From NCBI GenBank assembly GCA_910589155.1, contig CAJURY010000003.1, forward strand, positions 1 through 64,000: a stretch of 64,000 nt of DNA, in the 5' to 3' direction. Positions 1-8,900 of the stretch are shown in pieces (within the stretch, counting starts at the first letter, position 1; every line of letters begins with the position of its first letter). The notes under the pieces are model-generated. The model had not been told where the DNA came from, made no database searches, and saw only the letters and a list, made by a program, of their open reading frames with translations. The stretch is from an uncultured Oscillospiraceae bacterium (GTDB lineage: Bacteria > Bacillota > Clostridia > Oscillospirales > Oscillospiraceae). The translations under genes were made by a program, and so were the position numbers.

Positions 1-1572
1 TTCCTTGATGTACTCCGCCATCACGCCGGCCATACCCAGCATCTGTGGGGCGGCCATGGAGGTGCCGGACATGGACTCATAGCTCTTGCCGCCGGCAATC
101 GCGCCATTGACAGAGTAGATATCCCCGCCGGGGGCGGTGATTTCAGGCTTCATTTCCAGAGACTCCGGAATGCCCCAGGAGCTGAAATCGGACATGGTGT
201 AGTAGTCCGGGGCGGTGTAGGTGCCGTCGTCATTCATAGAAGTGCTGTCCACGGAGGCGACGCACAGAGAGTTGGAGTAGGAACCGGGAGAGCCGTTGGT
301 GGAGAAACGGACGTCCTCTACATACAGCTTTTTGGTGGCGGTATTTTCGTCCCAGCCATAGGAGTTGCCGGCGGAAATGGTCACAACAGTATCCGTCTCC
401 TGCAAGCTGGTCAGAATGTCCTGATACGTCTTATTAAAGGAGAAGCCGCTGCTGCCGGAACCCAGAGACAGGTTCACGGAGTCGCAGCCCAAAACGATGG
501 CGTCCTCGATGGCGACCATGTAGTCGGAATCGTAAGCGCCGCCGCTGGCGCCGAACACCTTCATGGTAATGATCTGCGCATCCGGGGCAACGCCCTTCAC
601 ATTGACCAGTTCCATTGCCTCAGCAAAGCTGCCGTCCCGCTGGGGGATATAGGCGTTGGCGGCGGCAATGCCCTCTACGTGAGAGCCATGCTCGCCCTGA
701 TCGTCATAATCATGGGTAATTTTATAGTTTTTGTCAACATAGTTATAGCCGAAGGGCACCTTGCTGTTGTTGTACAGCCGGTCCGCATTGGCGTTGGGGA
801 TGTTGAGCTGATCCGCGACGGCGGCGATTTCTTCCTTATCCAGCAGATCCAGCTCCGCCAGATATTCGCTTTCGGTCTTGCCCTCGGCCTCGGCGTTCTG
901 CTTCAGAGAATAGGCAAGTCCCTTGGGAGAAAAAGACTGATGGTCGATATCGATACCGGTATCGATCACCGCCACGCGGCTGCCCGCGCCGGTGTAGCCG
1001 TTTGCCCACACATTAACCGCGCCGGACATCCGGGTGGAGGTAATCATGGCAGGCTCGTCGGAAACGCTGTCTTTTACCACGCATGGCTCATAGCGGTTTT
1101 CCACTACGACGCTCTGTACGCCAGGCACCTGACTGATTTTTTCAATATCGCCGTAGGCGATGTTGGCAGAAATCAGATTGGCCGCCAGCGTGAGGTTCCA
1201 GGCTACGTCCAATTCGCTGCCCAGCTTATTTTCAATACGGCTTAAAAGCTTGTCCTGATCCTTTTCCAGACCCTTCCGGTAGGACATGGCCGCTGCGTTG
1301 GCGGCAATATCCACAGTGGAAAATCCGGCCATCAGGGTAGGCTCTTTTTCCAAAAGGATGGACACGCGGACGACGTCCGTATCTTCATACTCTGTAAGAT
1401 TTTCTGCTTCCTCTGTGATTTTGCCGATCTTGTCCAAAGCGGCATTGGCCTTCACTTCCTTGAAGCTGACGCCTGTTCCCTTGCCAGCCGCTCCTACCGG
1501 CACGGCAAAGCTGAACAAAATGGCGAATACCAGCAGCAAAGAGAGCATCCGTTTTGATCGCTTATGTTTCAT
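1..1572 (-). CDS. S8 family subtilisin-like serine protease, secreted (partial, C-terminus outside window)
   Basis: This is a secreted peptidase of the subtilase family. About 524 codons are visible, and the frame runs off the left edge just after the active site. It starts at an ATG preceded by AGAAAGGAAG. Residues 1-25 form a signal peptide: basic start, then a hydrophobic stretch ending in VPVGAAG. An inhibitor-type propeptide probably follows. The catalytic triad is visible: Asp204 in AVIDTGID, His295 in GEHGSHVEG and Ser505 in SGTSMAAP. The oxyanion Asn lies in TISAGNS. No protease-associated insert is apparent between His and Ser. The large C-terminal extension common in cell-wall subtilases cannot be judged. 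Family call certain; substrate unknown. Confidence 0.93.
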   Translation of the reverse strand, partial: MKHKRSKRMLSLLLVFAILFSFAVPVGAAGKGTGVSFKEVKANAALDKIGKITEEAENLTEYEDTDVVRVSILLEKEPTLMAGFSTVDIAANAAAMSYRKGLEKDQDKLLSRIENKLGSELDVAWNLTLAANLISANIAYGDIEKISQVPGVQSVVVENRYEPCVVKDSVSDEPAMITSTRMSGAVNVWANGYTGAGSRVAVIDTGIDIDHQSFSPKGLAYSLKQNAEAEGKTESEYLAELDLLDKEEIAAVADQLNIPNANADRLYNNSKVPFGYNYVDKNYKITHDYDDQGEHGSHVEGIAAANAYIPQRDGSFAEAMELVNVKGVAPDAQIITMKVFGASGGAYDSDYMVAIEDAIVLGCDSVNLSLGSGSSGFSFNKTYQDILTSLQETDTVVTISAGNSYGWDENTATKKLYVEDVRFSTNGSPGSYSNSLCVASVDSTSMNDDGTYTAPDYYTMSDFSSWGIPESLEMKPEITAPGGDIYSVNGAIAGGKSYESMSGTSMAAPQMLGMAGVMAEYIKE

Positions 1573-1625
1573 TTGCAACGCTTCCTTTCTCATTTTCACC
1601 AGGCGCCCCCGGCGGTTTATATCTA

Positions 1626-1643
1626 CGCAGGCACACACCTGCG
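1626..1643 (-). promoter_or_regulatory. Leader hairpin upstream of the S8 protease
   Basis: A 6-bp stem (CGCAGG/CCTGCG) with a 6-base CA-repeat loop lies in the expected 5' untranslated region, about 55 bases before the protease start. Role unknown. Confidence 0.3.
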
Positions 1644-1686
1644 GCGATATCGGCCTCGAAACTGCTACTACCCAAGCATCCTACAC

Positions 1687-1714
1687 TTTTTATGCCTAAA
1701 AACCTTTTTGTCCA
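1687..1714 (-). promoter_or_regulatory. Possible promoter of the S8 protease
   Basis: On the minus strand TGGACA and TAAAAA are separated by 16 bases, about 115 bases upstream of the protease ATG. The match is moderate. The surrounding 1573-2216 stretch is AT-rich, and no gene was recognised in it. Confidence 0.35.
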
Positions 1715-1936
1715 TAAAAAATTCTAAAGCAATAGCTATTCAACGTTTTAAATTAGAAAATGTATTTTTATACTATCATATTTCACCAGAAAATGGAAGC
1801 AGGAAGTTGAATCCCCGCTGGATAAAATATGCAGAAATATGCCTCTTATTTTAGAAAAAATGTATAAAGACGCTGTCATACTAACCAGATATACATAAAA
1901 ATTCATTCATACAGATGGACTTACAGAAAAAGGAAG

Positions 1937-2019
1937 AAAACCGCCAACAGTGGTGCGTTGCGTAATTGCAGCCTGTGAAGCTAGCTTTACGAGGCTCACA
2001 TTAACGAAAAGGCGGTTTT
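1937..2019. other. Structured inverted-repeat element, possible RNA
   Basis: AAAACCGCC (1937-1945) is perfectly complementary to GGCGGTTTT (2011-2019). Between them is a nested hairpin in which AGCCT plus GTGAAG pairs with CTTTAC plus AGGCT around a CTAG loop (1970-1996). The outer stem is followed by a T-rich run on the minus strand. It lies between a minus-strand protease and a plus-strand gene. It matches no riboswitch class that I recognise. It could be a small RNA, a terminator-like element or a leader. Confidence 0.35.
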
Positions 2020-2104
2020 AGAAAACTTCTCCATCGGCTGGGGGAATGTGCTTGCCAACAGGTTTTTTAAATGTTAAGAAGTTATAAAAAATGTTCTAAT
2101 TCTC

Positions 2105-2133
2105 TTGACATTGCCATACATCTATGTTAAAGT
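2105..2133 (+). promoter_or_regulatory. Promoter for the O-antigen-ligase-like gene
   Basis: A perfect TTGACA (2105-2110) is followed after 17 bases by TAAAGT (2128-2133). The putative leader is about 75 bases. Confidence 0.5.
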
Positions 2134-2216
2134 ACGCAATTGTAAAAAATCACAATTCCGCCTACTATTTTTCGTCAATTTATACCAAACGCTTTGCAGA
2201 AAGGAGAATCGCGGTC

Positions 2217-3830
2217 ATGGTTTCCACAACAACCAAACCATATCGTTTGCCCAGCCGCCAAACAGCGGCCATTACGCCAGTTCTGTCCCGCCTTGGCGAG
2301 CGCCTGACGGCCTTCTGGAACAGCCGCTACTACTTTCCTGCCATGCTTCTGGCGGCGGCGTTTCCCCTGCTCGCCGGGCAGACGCTTTTGGGCGTCGGCA
2401 TCATGATTTTGGCCGCCTGCGCGTATTTGGCGCTCTGCGCCGACCTGGTGGCGGCGGTTTTCCCTATTTTGCTGATTTTCCTTTTAGGAACGGAATTTTA
2501 CGACAATGTCGGCGGCTTGTTTCTGGAAGCCCGGTGGATTGCGCCCTTGGCCGCTTGCGCAGTTTTCTTTCGCTGCGTTCGCTTCAGAGGCCAATCCTTC
2601 GCAAAGGGAGCCTGTACAAAAAGCCTCGTGGCCGTGTCCGTTGCCACGGTTTTGGGCGGCCTTGGCAGTCTATCAGCAAAGGACTATTTTTCTCCCGTGG
2701 CCTTGTACTACGCCATTGGTCTTGGCCCTGCTATGCTCCTGCTTTACAGCTTGTTTCAGAGCGTGCTGCGGCAAAAAAGAACCTATGACCTGGGACAAAG
2801 ACTCGCCGCGCTTTTCTACGCCGCCGGACTTTTTACCGTCCTGATTGTCGCTTGGGTTTACATAAAAAATTGGCAGCTTTTCGTAGAAACCCGTTCTTCT
2901 ATTTATTTTTCCTATCGCAATTATTGCGCCACCATGCTGCTTCTGGCTCTGCCTATGCCCTGCTTCTTTTTGCGGAAAAACGGCCGGCACTTGCTGGGGC
3001 TTGGCATTATGTATGGGGCGTTGCTGATGACCGGCTCTCGAACCGGACTTCTGTTCGGCTCCGCGCTGGCTGCCGCCAGCTTATGCTGGGCCTTCCGATA
3101 CAGTCCGTGGCTGCAAAGAAACCGCCAAAAGTTTCTCTGGCTGCTGCTTCCCGCCGCGGCTGTGCTGGCGGTTTTCGCCAAGCGGATGTTTCTTTCCCGC
3201 ATGACAGGGGGAACGCTGATCTCCCCCACAGACAGCCGCGTGACCTTCTTTTTACAGGGAATGGCCGACTTTGCCGCTTCCCCGGTATTCGGCAGGGGAC
3301 TTGGCGCCATGGATAACCGCAACATTTTCATCGGCGTACCCGGAAGTATCGTCTGGTATCACAACGCTGTGGCGCAGGTGCTGGGCAGTATGGGTCTTGT
3401 AGGCGCAATCGCTTACTTATGGCAGTTTGCCCAGCGGCTTTCCCTGCTGTGGAGGCTACGTGGCACCCCCTATAGCGTCTTTTTGCTGGTTTATCTGGGA
3501 ATGGTCGCGGTGTCCATGACCAACCCGGGGCTATTTTGTCCCTTCCCCAACGCCTTTTTGATGATTTTGCTGTTTGCTGTGGCGGAGCAGCTTGCGCCCC
3601 AGGAGGCAGTGGCGACAGAAAAGCGCCTTGTGCGCAGCAAGCCGCGCCTGCCTGCCATCCTGCCGCCGGCGCGTCCTGCGCCCGCTTTTACCACAGTGGA
3701 AGCAGCCCTCACCGCCTACTGGTACAGCATGGATCTCGGTCCGCCCGGTTTTCTCTTTGACCCGCAAGCCTTCGGAAACATTCTGGAACGAAACGCCAGA
3801 ATTTCCGGAGGCTTGTTTTTTTCTGTTTGA
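2217..3830 (+). CDS. O-antigen ligase-like / Wzy-type polytopic membrane protein
   Basis: A 537-residue integral membrane protein. The start at ATG 2217 was preferred over an upstream in-frame ATG because GAAAGGAG sits just before it. It has many hydrophobic segments from about residue 35 to 450, with a long extracytoplasmic loop carrying the GRGLGAMDNRNIF-type region, as in the O-antigen ligase (Wzy_C) family. That family polymerises or transfers glycan chains from undecaprenyl carriers to surface acceptors. In a Gram-positive cell the product would be a wall or exopolysaccharide. There is no glycan cluster around it, so the substrate is unknown. The last 60-70 residues after the final membrane segment are proline-rich and look non-conserved. 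Confidence 0.75.
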   Translation: MVSTTTKPYRLPSRQTAAITPVLSRLGERLTAFWNSRYYFPAMLLAAAFPLLAGQTLLGVGIMILAACAYLALCADLVAAVFPILLIFLLGTEFYDNVGGLFLEARWIAPLAACAVFFRCVRFRGQSFAKGACTKSLVAVSVATVLGGLGSLSAKDYFSPVALYYAIGLGPAMLLLYSLFQSVLRQKRTYDLGQRLAALFYAAGLFTVLIVAWVYIKNWQLFVETRSSIYFSYRNYCATMLLLALPMPCFFLRKNGRHLLGLGIMYGALLMTGSRTGLLFGSALAAASLCWAFRYSPWLQRNRQKFLWLLLPAAAVLAVFAKRMFLSRMTGGTLISPTDSRVTFFLQGMADFAASPVFGRGLGAMDNRNIFIGVPGSIVWYHNAVAQVLGSMGLVGAIAYLWQFAQRLSLLWRLRGTPYSVFLLVYLGMVAVSMTNPGLFCPFPNAFLMILLFAVAEQLAPQEAVATEKRLVRSKPRLPAILPPARPAPAFTTVEAALTAYWYSMDLGPPGFLFDPQAFGNILERNARISGGLFFSV

Positions 3831-3846
3831 ATCTGAAAAAATGCGC

Positions 3847-3875
3847 TTGTAATACGTAGGGGAAAATTGTATAAT
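3847..3875 (+). promoter_or_regulatory. Promoter of the nucleoside ABC transporter operon
   Basis: TTGTAA (3847-3852), a 17-base spacer and a perfect TATAAT (3870-3875) stand about 50 bases before the ATPase start. Confidence 0.75.
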
Positions 3876-3927
3876 ATGTTTGAATTATGCTGTAGGAGAG
3901 CAGCTAAACCGAGAGGAGTGACACGGG

Positions 3928-5460
3928 ATGAGCGAATATGTCATTGAAATGCGCCATATTACCAAAATTTTCCCCGGGATTGTGGCCAACGATGATATTA
4001 CGTTGCAGCTCAAAAAAGGCGAGATCCATGCGCTTCTGGGAGAAAACGGCGCTGGCAAGTCTACGCTGATGAGCGTATTGTTTGGCATGTACCAGCCGGA
4101 ACAGGGTGAAATTTTGAAAAACGGCGAGGTCGTCCAAATTCATGACCCCAACGACGCCAACCGTCTTGGCATCGGCATGGTGCATCAGCACTTTAAGCTG
4201 GTGGAAATTTTCTCTGTGCTGGATAACATTATTCTGGGCGTGGAGGATACCAAGGGCGGCGTTTTGCAAAAGGTCAAGGCCAGGGAAAAGGTGCTGCGGC
4301 TTTCCGAGCAGTACGGACTGAAGATCGACCCGGACGCCACCATTGAAGACATTTCCGTTGGGATGCAGCAGCGCGTGGAAATTCTCAAAATGCTGTACCG
4401 GGATAATGAAATCCTGATTTTCGACGAACCCACCGCCGTATTGACCCCTCAGGAAATCGACGAATTGATGCTGATTATGCGCAATTTCGCGGCGGAGGGC
4501 AAATCCATCTTATTTATTACCCACAAGCTGGCGGAAATTATGGCAGTGGCCGACCGCTGCACGGTGCTTCGCAAGGGCAAGTACATGGGTACTGTGGAAA
4601 TTGCCAACACCACCAAGGAAGAGCTTTCCCGGATGATGGTGGGCAGAGATGTGAGCTTTGCCGTGGAAAAAGCGGAAGCCGCGCCGGGGGCGGTGATTTT
4701 GGATGTGCAGAACGTCACGGTTCCTTCCCGTATCCACAAAAACAACGCGGTGAAAAACGTCAGCTTTCAGGTGCGCGCCGGAGAAATCGTGTGCCTTGCA
4801 GGCATCGAGGGCAACGGCCAGACGGAGTTCGCTTACGCGCTCACCGGCCTCGAAAAGGCCTCTCACGGGAAATTTTCCCTCTGCGGTATGGACATTACCA
4901 AAAGCCCCATTCGCCAGCGGAGCAAGCTGGGCATGAGCCATATCCCAGAGGATCGGCACAAGCACGGTCTGGTGCTGGATTATACCCTGGAAGAAAATCT
5001 GGTGCTCCAGCGGTACTGGCAGCCGGACTTCCAGAAAAACGGCTTTATCCGCTTCGGCGAGGTGCGTAAGTACGCCGAGGGCTTGATTGAAGACTACGAC
5101 ATCCGCTCCGGCCAGGGCGCGGTCACCACCGTCCGCTCCATGTCCGGCGGCAACCAGCAAAAAGCAATCGTCGCCCGCGAAATCGATAAAGACCCCAAGC
5201 TTCTGGTGGCCATTCAGCCAACCCGGGGGTTGGACGTGGGCGCCATCGAAAACATTCACAAGCAGCTTGTGGCGCAGCGGGACGCAGGCAAGGCGATTTT
5301 GCTGATTTCTTTGGAACTGGATGAAGTGATGAACGTATCCGACCGGATTTTGGTGATGTACGAGGGGGAAATCGTTGCGGATCTGGATCCTAAGGCAGTT
5401 ACCGTGCAGGAGCTTGGCCTTTACATGGCCGGTGCAAAGCGAAAGGAGGTTCGGACATGA
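3928..5460 (+). CDS. Nucleoside/sugar-type ABC importer, double ATP-binding subunit
   Basis: A 510-residue ATPase with two fused ABC domains, the form used by simple-sugar and nucleoside (BMP-type, NupO/YufO-like) importers. Domain 1 has Walker A GENGAGKST (38-46), signature SVGMQ (143-147) and Walker B ILIFDEP (162-168). Domain 2 has the degenerate Walker A GIEGNGQTE, signature MSGGNQQ and LLVAIQPTRGLDVGA, all usual for this family. The stop overlaps the start of the next permease by 4 bases, so translation is probably coupled. Similarity to nucleoside systems is stronger than to ribose systems because both permeases are of the NupP/NupQ type. Cytoplasmic face of the membrane. Confidence 0.93.
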   Translation: MSEYVIEMRHITKIFPGIVANDDITLQLKKGEIHALLGENGAGKSTLMSVLFGMYQPEQGEILKNGEVVQIHDPNDANRLGIGMVHQHFKLVEIFSVLDNIILGVEDTKGGVLQKVKAREKVLRLSEQYGLKIDPDATIEDISVGMQQRVEILKMLYRDNEILIFDEPTAVLTPQEIDELMLIMRNFAAEGKSILFITHKLAEIMAVADRCTVLRKGKYMGTVEIANTTKEELSRMMVGRDVSFAVEKAEAAPGAVILDVQNVTVPSRIHKNNAVKNVSFQVRAGEIVCLAGIEGNGQTEFAYALTGLEKASHGKFSLCGMDITKSPIRQRSKLGMSHIPEDRHKHGLVLDYTLEENLVLQRYWQPDFQKNGFIRFGEVRKYAEGLIEDYDIRSGQGAVTTVRSMSGGNQQKAIVAREIDKDPKLLVAIQPTRGLDVGAIENIHKQLVAQRDAGKAILLISLELDEVMNVSDRILVMYEGEIVADLDPKAVTVQELGLYMAGAKRKEVRT

Positions 5461-6569
5461 AAAAGCTGAAAAACAACGCTGGATTAAACTCCGTCGCCGC
5501 TTCTTTGATGGCAATTTTGCTGGGTCTTATCGTGGGCTTTGCGGTTTTGCTCATTGCGGACGCCCGCAACGCCTTAAACGGTTTCGGCGCAATCGTCACC
5601 GGCGGCCTGTCCGACCTGAAAAACTTCGGTCAGGTACTCTACTACGCCACGCCCATTATCATGACGGGTCTTTCCGTGGGCTTCGCCTTTAAAACCGGTC
5701 TTTTCAACATCGGCGCGGCGGGGCAGTACATGGTAGGCGCCTTTGTGGCGGTTTTTGTTGGCGCAAAGGCAACCTTCCTGCCCGGTCATCTCCACTGGAT
5801 TGTCGCGATTTTGCTGGCGGCGGTCATCGGCGCAATCTGGGGCATGGTACCCGGTCTCATGAAGGCGTTTTGCAACGTCAATGAAGTCATTACCTGTATT
5901 ATGATGAACTACATTGGCCTGAACCTCATGAACCTGCTGATTCGTTCTTCCCTGTTCGACAAGGGGCGCAACCAGAGTTTGCAGCCTGTCGCCTCCGCTA
6001 TTTTGCCCAAATTCGGCTTCGACAAAATCTTTACCGTTGGCGCAACGCCCTCCAGTGTGAACAGCGGCATTGTATTCGCGGTGCTCATCGGTATTTTGCT
6101 CTATATCATTTTGCAGAAGACCACCTTCGGCTATGAGCTGAAGGCCTGCGGTTTCAACCGCAACGCCGCAAAATATGCCGGCATCAACGAACGCCGGAGC
6201 ATCATTCTTTCCATGGTCATCGCTGGCGCTCTGGCGGGCGTCGGCGGCGCGCTGTACTACCTTTCCGGCGCTGGTACCGGCATTCCCATTACAGAGGAGC
6301 TGGCTGCCGAGGGCTTTGACGGCATTCCCGTAGCGCTTTTGGGCATGTCTAACCCCATCGGCGTGATTTTCGCAGGCATTTTCATTTCTTATTTGAAAGT
6401 CGGCGGCACCACCATGCAGGTCTATGGCTTTGCGCCCCAGATCATTTCCATTATCACCGCGGTTATTATTTACTTCTCCGCCTTCTCCCTGTTCTTCAAA
6501 GGACTGCTTGGACGGCTGGGTAAACGGCCTGTAAAGGCGGAAAAGCAGAAAGGAGGCGCTGTAAAATGA
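5457..6569 (+). CDS. ABC transporter permease, NupP/YufP-like
   Basis: A 370-residue membrane permease of the branched-chain amino acid/BMP permease family, with about nine or ten hydrophobic segments. GLFNIGAAGQYMVGAF near residue 80 and the later GALAGVGGALYYLSG are typical family motifs. The ATG overlaps the ATPase stop (ATGA), and its own stop overlaps the next permease in the same way. It should form a heterodimeric channel with the next gene product. Confidence 0.92.
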   Translation: MKKLKNNAGLNSVAASLMAILLGLIVGFAVLLIADARNALNGFGAIVTGGLSDLKNFGQVLYYATPIIMTGLSVGFAFKTGLFNIGAAGQYMVGAFVAVFVGAKATFLPGHLHWIVAILLAAVIGAIWGMVPGLMKAFCNVNEVITCIMMNYIGLNLMNLLIRSSLFDKGRNQSLQPVASAILPKFGFDKIFTVGATPSSVNSGIVFAVLIGILLYIILQKTTFGYELKACGFNRNAAKYAGINERRSIILSMVIAGALAGVGGALYYLSGAGTGIPITEELAAEGFDGIPVALLGMSNPIGVIFAGIFISYLKVGGTTMQVYGFAPQIISIITAVIIYFSAFSLFFKGLLGRLGKRPVKAEKQKGGAVK

Positions 6570-7519
6570 GTCTGGTTTACTTTATCGTTCAGCAAACCAT
6601 GTATTTTGTAATCCCCCTGCTCATTGTGGCGCTGGGCGGTCTGTTTGCCGAGCGCAGCGGCGTCATCAACATCGCCCTGGAAGGCATTATGATTGTGGGC
6701 GCTTTCGCCAGCATTTTGTTCATCCATTTTGTTCAGAAGTTCCTCCCCGGTCAGCCGGTACTGCTTCTGGCAATAATCGTGGCGGCGCTGGCCGGTATGC
6801 TTACCAGTCTGCCCCATGCCTACGCCGCCATCAACATGCGGGCGGATCAGACCATCAGCGGCACCGCCATTAATATTTTCGCCCCGGCCTTCGTCATTTT
6901 CACCGCCCGTATGATTCTGGGCGTGCAGCAGGTGGATTTCCTCAACCAGTTCCGCATTGATTCTGTGCCCCTGCTGGGCAAAATCCCGGTGCTTGGGGAA
7001 TTGTTTTTCCAGAAAACCTACATTACCACCTATATCGGCATTGCCATTTTGGTGCTGAGCTGGTTTGCACTGTACAAAACCCGGTTTGGGCTGCGGCTCA
7101 TGGCCTGCGGCGAACATCCCCAAGCGGCGGATTCCGTGGGCATTAACGTATACAAAATGCGTTACGCGGGGGTTCTGATTTCCGGCGCTCTGGCGGGCGT
7201 CGGTGGACTGGTATTTGTCATTCCCACCTCCACCAATTTTAACGCGACCGTTTCCGGCTACGGCTTTTTGGCGCTGGCGGTGCTGATTTTCGGTCAGTGG
7301 AAGCCTTGGCGCATTGCAGGAGCCGCCTTCTTCTTCGGCGTGATGAAAGCGATTTCCGCCATTTACAGCGGCATTCCTTTTCTGGTAGAGCTGGGCATTC
7401 CCAGCAACATTTACAAGATGATTCCCTATGTGGCAACATTGATTGTACTGGCCTTTACCTCCAAAAAATCCCGCGCTCCCAAGGCTGAGGGCGTTCCCTA
7501 CGACAAAGGAAGCAGATAA
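6566..7519 (+). CDS. ABC transporter permease, NupQ/YufQ-like
   Basis: A 317-residue second permease of the same nucleoside-type importer. GVINIALEGIMIVGA near residue 28 and GALAGVGGLVFVI near residue 210 are the family signatures. It ends the operon, and a GC-rich hairpin follows at once. The substrate-binding lipoprotein (BmpA/NupN type) that normally accompanies these genes is not next to them: the upstream neighbour is the O-antigen-ligase-like gene and the downstream neighbour is unrelated. Confidence 0.92.
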   Translation: MSLVYFIVQQTMYFVIPLLIVALGGLFAERSGVINIALEGIMIVGAFASILFIHFVQKFLPGQPVLLLAIIVAALAGMLTSLPHAYAAINMRADQTISGTAINIFAPAFVIFTARMILGVQQVDFLNQFRIDSVPLLGKIPVLGELFFQKTYITTYIGIAILVLSWFALYKTRFGLRLMACGEHPQAADSVGINVYKMRYAGVLISGALAGVGGLVFVIPTSTNFNATVSGYGFLALAVLIFGQWKPWRIAGAAFFFGVMKAISAIYSGIPFLVELGIPSNIYKMIPYVATLIVLAFTSKKSRAPKAEGVPYDKGSR

Positions 7520-7529
7520 TTGCAATCTG

Positions 7530-7556
7530 AACCCGGCGCGGCTGCGCCGGGTTTCC
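7530..7556 (+). terminator. Terminator of the ABC transporter operon
   Basis: A perfect 10-bp stem AACCCGGCGC/GCGCCGGGTT with a GGCT loop follows the last permease. The T-run after it is short (TTTCC), so termination may be partial. Confidence 0.65.
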
Positions 7557-7568
7557 ATTCAAATCTTG

Positions 7569-7597
7569 TTGCAATTCAGGCAAATCATTAGTATAAT
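7569..7597 (+). promoter_or_regulatory. Promoter of the E2-acyltransferase-like gene
   Basis: TTGCAA (7569-7574), a 17-base spacer and a perfect TATAAT (7592-7597). It supports the start at 7633, since an ATG at 7615 would lie almost at the transcription start. Confidence 0.7.
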
Positions 7598-7632
7598 GAA
7601 TAAGACACGGTATTATGGATTGGAGTGTGCTT

Positions 7633-8520
7633 ATGGAAAAAAGAAAAAAACGCTGGGGAGATCGCAAGGACGGTTGGTGGCTGCGGGATCTGCCCGCCAT
7701 GAACCAGATCACCCCCATCATCATGCCCAACCGGGCCGACAACGAAGCGTACATCAATGTGGACGTGGATCTGCGCCCGCTGCAAGCGTATCTGGACAAG
7801 AAGAACGCGGGGCGCACCACAGACAAATTTACTTATTTTCATCTGATCAGCGCGGCCATCGGCAAAGCCTTTGTCCTGCGTCCCCGAATGAATCGGTTTA
7901 TTGTAAAAAATAAAATTTATCAGCGCAAGGATATTACTGTCGCCTTTGTTGTGAAAAAGACCTTTAGCGATAAATCGGAGGAAGGGCTTGCTATTTTGAA
8001 GTTTGATGAAAATTCCACCATTGACAGCTTTCATGAGGACATTATGAAGGTCATTCATCAGACCCGGCGCACCGACGTAAAGGATACCTCCTCGGACGCT
8101 ATGGATTTTCTGGTGAAGCTGCCTCATTTCCTCACCACGTTTTTGGTGAAGCTCATTTTGCTGTTTGACCGCAAAGCGCTGGTGCCGGATTCTGTAGTGG
8201 GAAGCGATCCCAATCACGCGGCGATTTTCCTGAGCAATCTCGGCTCCATCGGCTTGGAGTGCGGCTATCATCATCTGGTAAACTGGGGCACAAACTCCTG
8301 CTTTATTGTCGTGGGCAAAAAGCACTGGACAAAAACCTATGAAGCGGACGGGTCTGAGGATCTTCATGAGGTAATTCCTCTGGGTATTACCTTAGACGAG
8401 CGCATTGCCGACGGATATTACTATTCTGGCACGGTGGCTCTGGTGAAAGAGCTTTTGGCGCACCCGGAGCTTTTGGAATTGCCTGCCAGCACCCCTGTGG
8501 AGTATGCCATCAAGCGGTAA
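7633..8520 (+). CDS. 2-oxo acid dehydrogenase E2 catalytic-domain-like acyltransferase
   Basis: A 295-residue protein with the chloramphenicol-acetyltransferase/dihydrolipoamide-acyltransferase fold and no lipoyl or E1/E3-binding domains. MNQITPIIMPNRADNEAY near the start and FTYFHLISAAIGKAFVLRPRMNRF about residues 60-85 resemble E2 cores. The usual C-terminal HxxxDG active site is not evident; HHLVNWGTNSCFIVVG occupies the comparable late region. No E1 or E3 genes are nearby, so this is not a pyruvate dehydrogenase subunit. Such stand-alone proteins are common in Clostridia, and their substrate is unknown. ATG 7633 was chosen because GGAG lies 7 bases upstream. It is a single-gene unit with its own promoter and terminator. 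Confidence 0.75.
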   Translation: MEKRKKRWGDRKDGWWLRDLPAMNQITPIIMPNRADNEAYINVDVDLRPLQAYLDKKNAGRTTDKFTYFHLISAAIGKAFVLRPRMNRFIVKNKIYQRKDITVAFVVKKTFSDKSEEGLAILKFDENSTIDSFHEDIMKVIHQTRRTDVKDTSSDAMDFLVKLPHFLTTFLVKLILLFDRKALVPDSVVGSDPNHAAIFLSNLGSIGLECGYHHLVNWGTNSCFIVVGKKHWTKTYEADGSEDLHEVIPLGITLDERIADGYYYSGTVALVKELLAHPELLELPASTPVEYAIKR

Positions 8521-8531
8521 GCAGATAGCTA

Positions 8532-8566
8532 AAGCGTCCCCGGAGCAATCCGGGGACGCTTTTCTT
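8532..8566 (+). terminator. Rho-independent terminator
   Basis: A 12-bp stem (AAGCGTCCCCGG with its complement), loop AGCAAT and tail TTTTCTT directly after the acyltransferase-like gene. Confidence 0.88.
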
Positions 8567-8620
8567 GGTTTGAACCGTGGCAAAAGCGGATACAATGGAT
8601 GTAAAAGGAGGTTTTTGCCA

Positions 8621-8881
8621 GTGGTAAAAGGAATTTCCAGACAGGTGATTGTGGTGAAATCGCCGGATCCAGAACTGTTTGAGCAGGCGATTTTTATTTT
8701 GCGGGCGGACGCCTTGGGACGGGAAGGCGTTTCGGATCGGACAATTTTGCGGCAGGCGCGGCTTGCGGCAGGCAGCTATCTTCCCAACGCGGGGAAAGGC
8801 AGGAAGCGTCCGCTTTTCTATGGCGCGGCGGCTGGCGCCGCTGGCATGGCCTTGCTCTGGCTGTTGACGGTTCTTTTGTAG
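8621..8881 (+). CDS. Small tail-anchored protein of unknown function
   Basis: An 86-residue protein starting at GTG 8621, selected because a perfect AAAGGAGG lies 8-14 bases upstream. Longer in-frame readings overlap the preceding terminator. The N-terminal two thirds are soluble and look conserved-domain-like (QVIVVKSPDPELFEQAIF, then DRTILRQARLAAGSYL). The last 20 residues are a single hydrophobic segment (AAAGAAGMALLWLLTVLL), so it is probably inserted in the membrane by its C-terminus. I do not recognise the family. Confidence 0.65.
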   Translation: MVKGISRQVIVVKSPDPELFEQAIFILRADALGREGVSDRTILRQARLAAGSYLPNAGKGRKRPLFYGAAAGAAGMALLWLLTVLL

Positions 8882-8900
8882 GCGGACAGATTTGTTCGCC
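8881..8900. repeat. REP-like palindrome
   Basis: GGCGGACA and TGTTCGCC pair around GATT, overlapping the stop of the small tail-anchored gene. It resembles the palindromes at 61443-61464 and 63143-63170 (gggcga/tcgccc ends), which suggests a dispersed short palindromic repeat. Confidence 0.4.
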
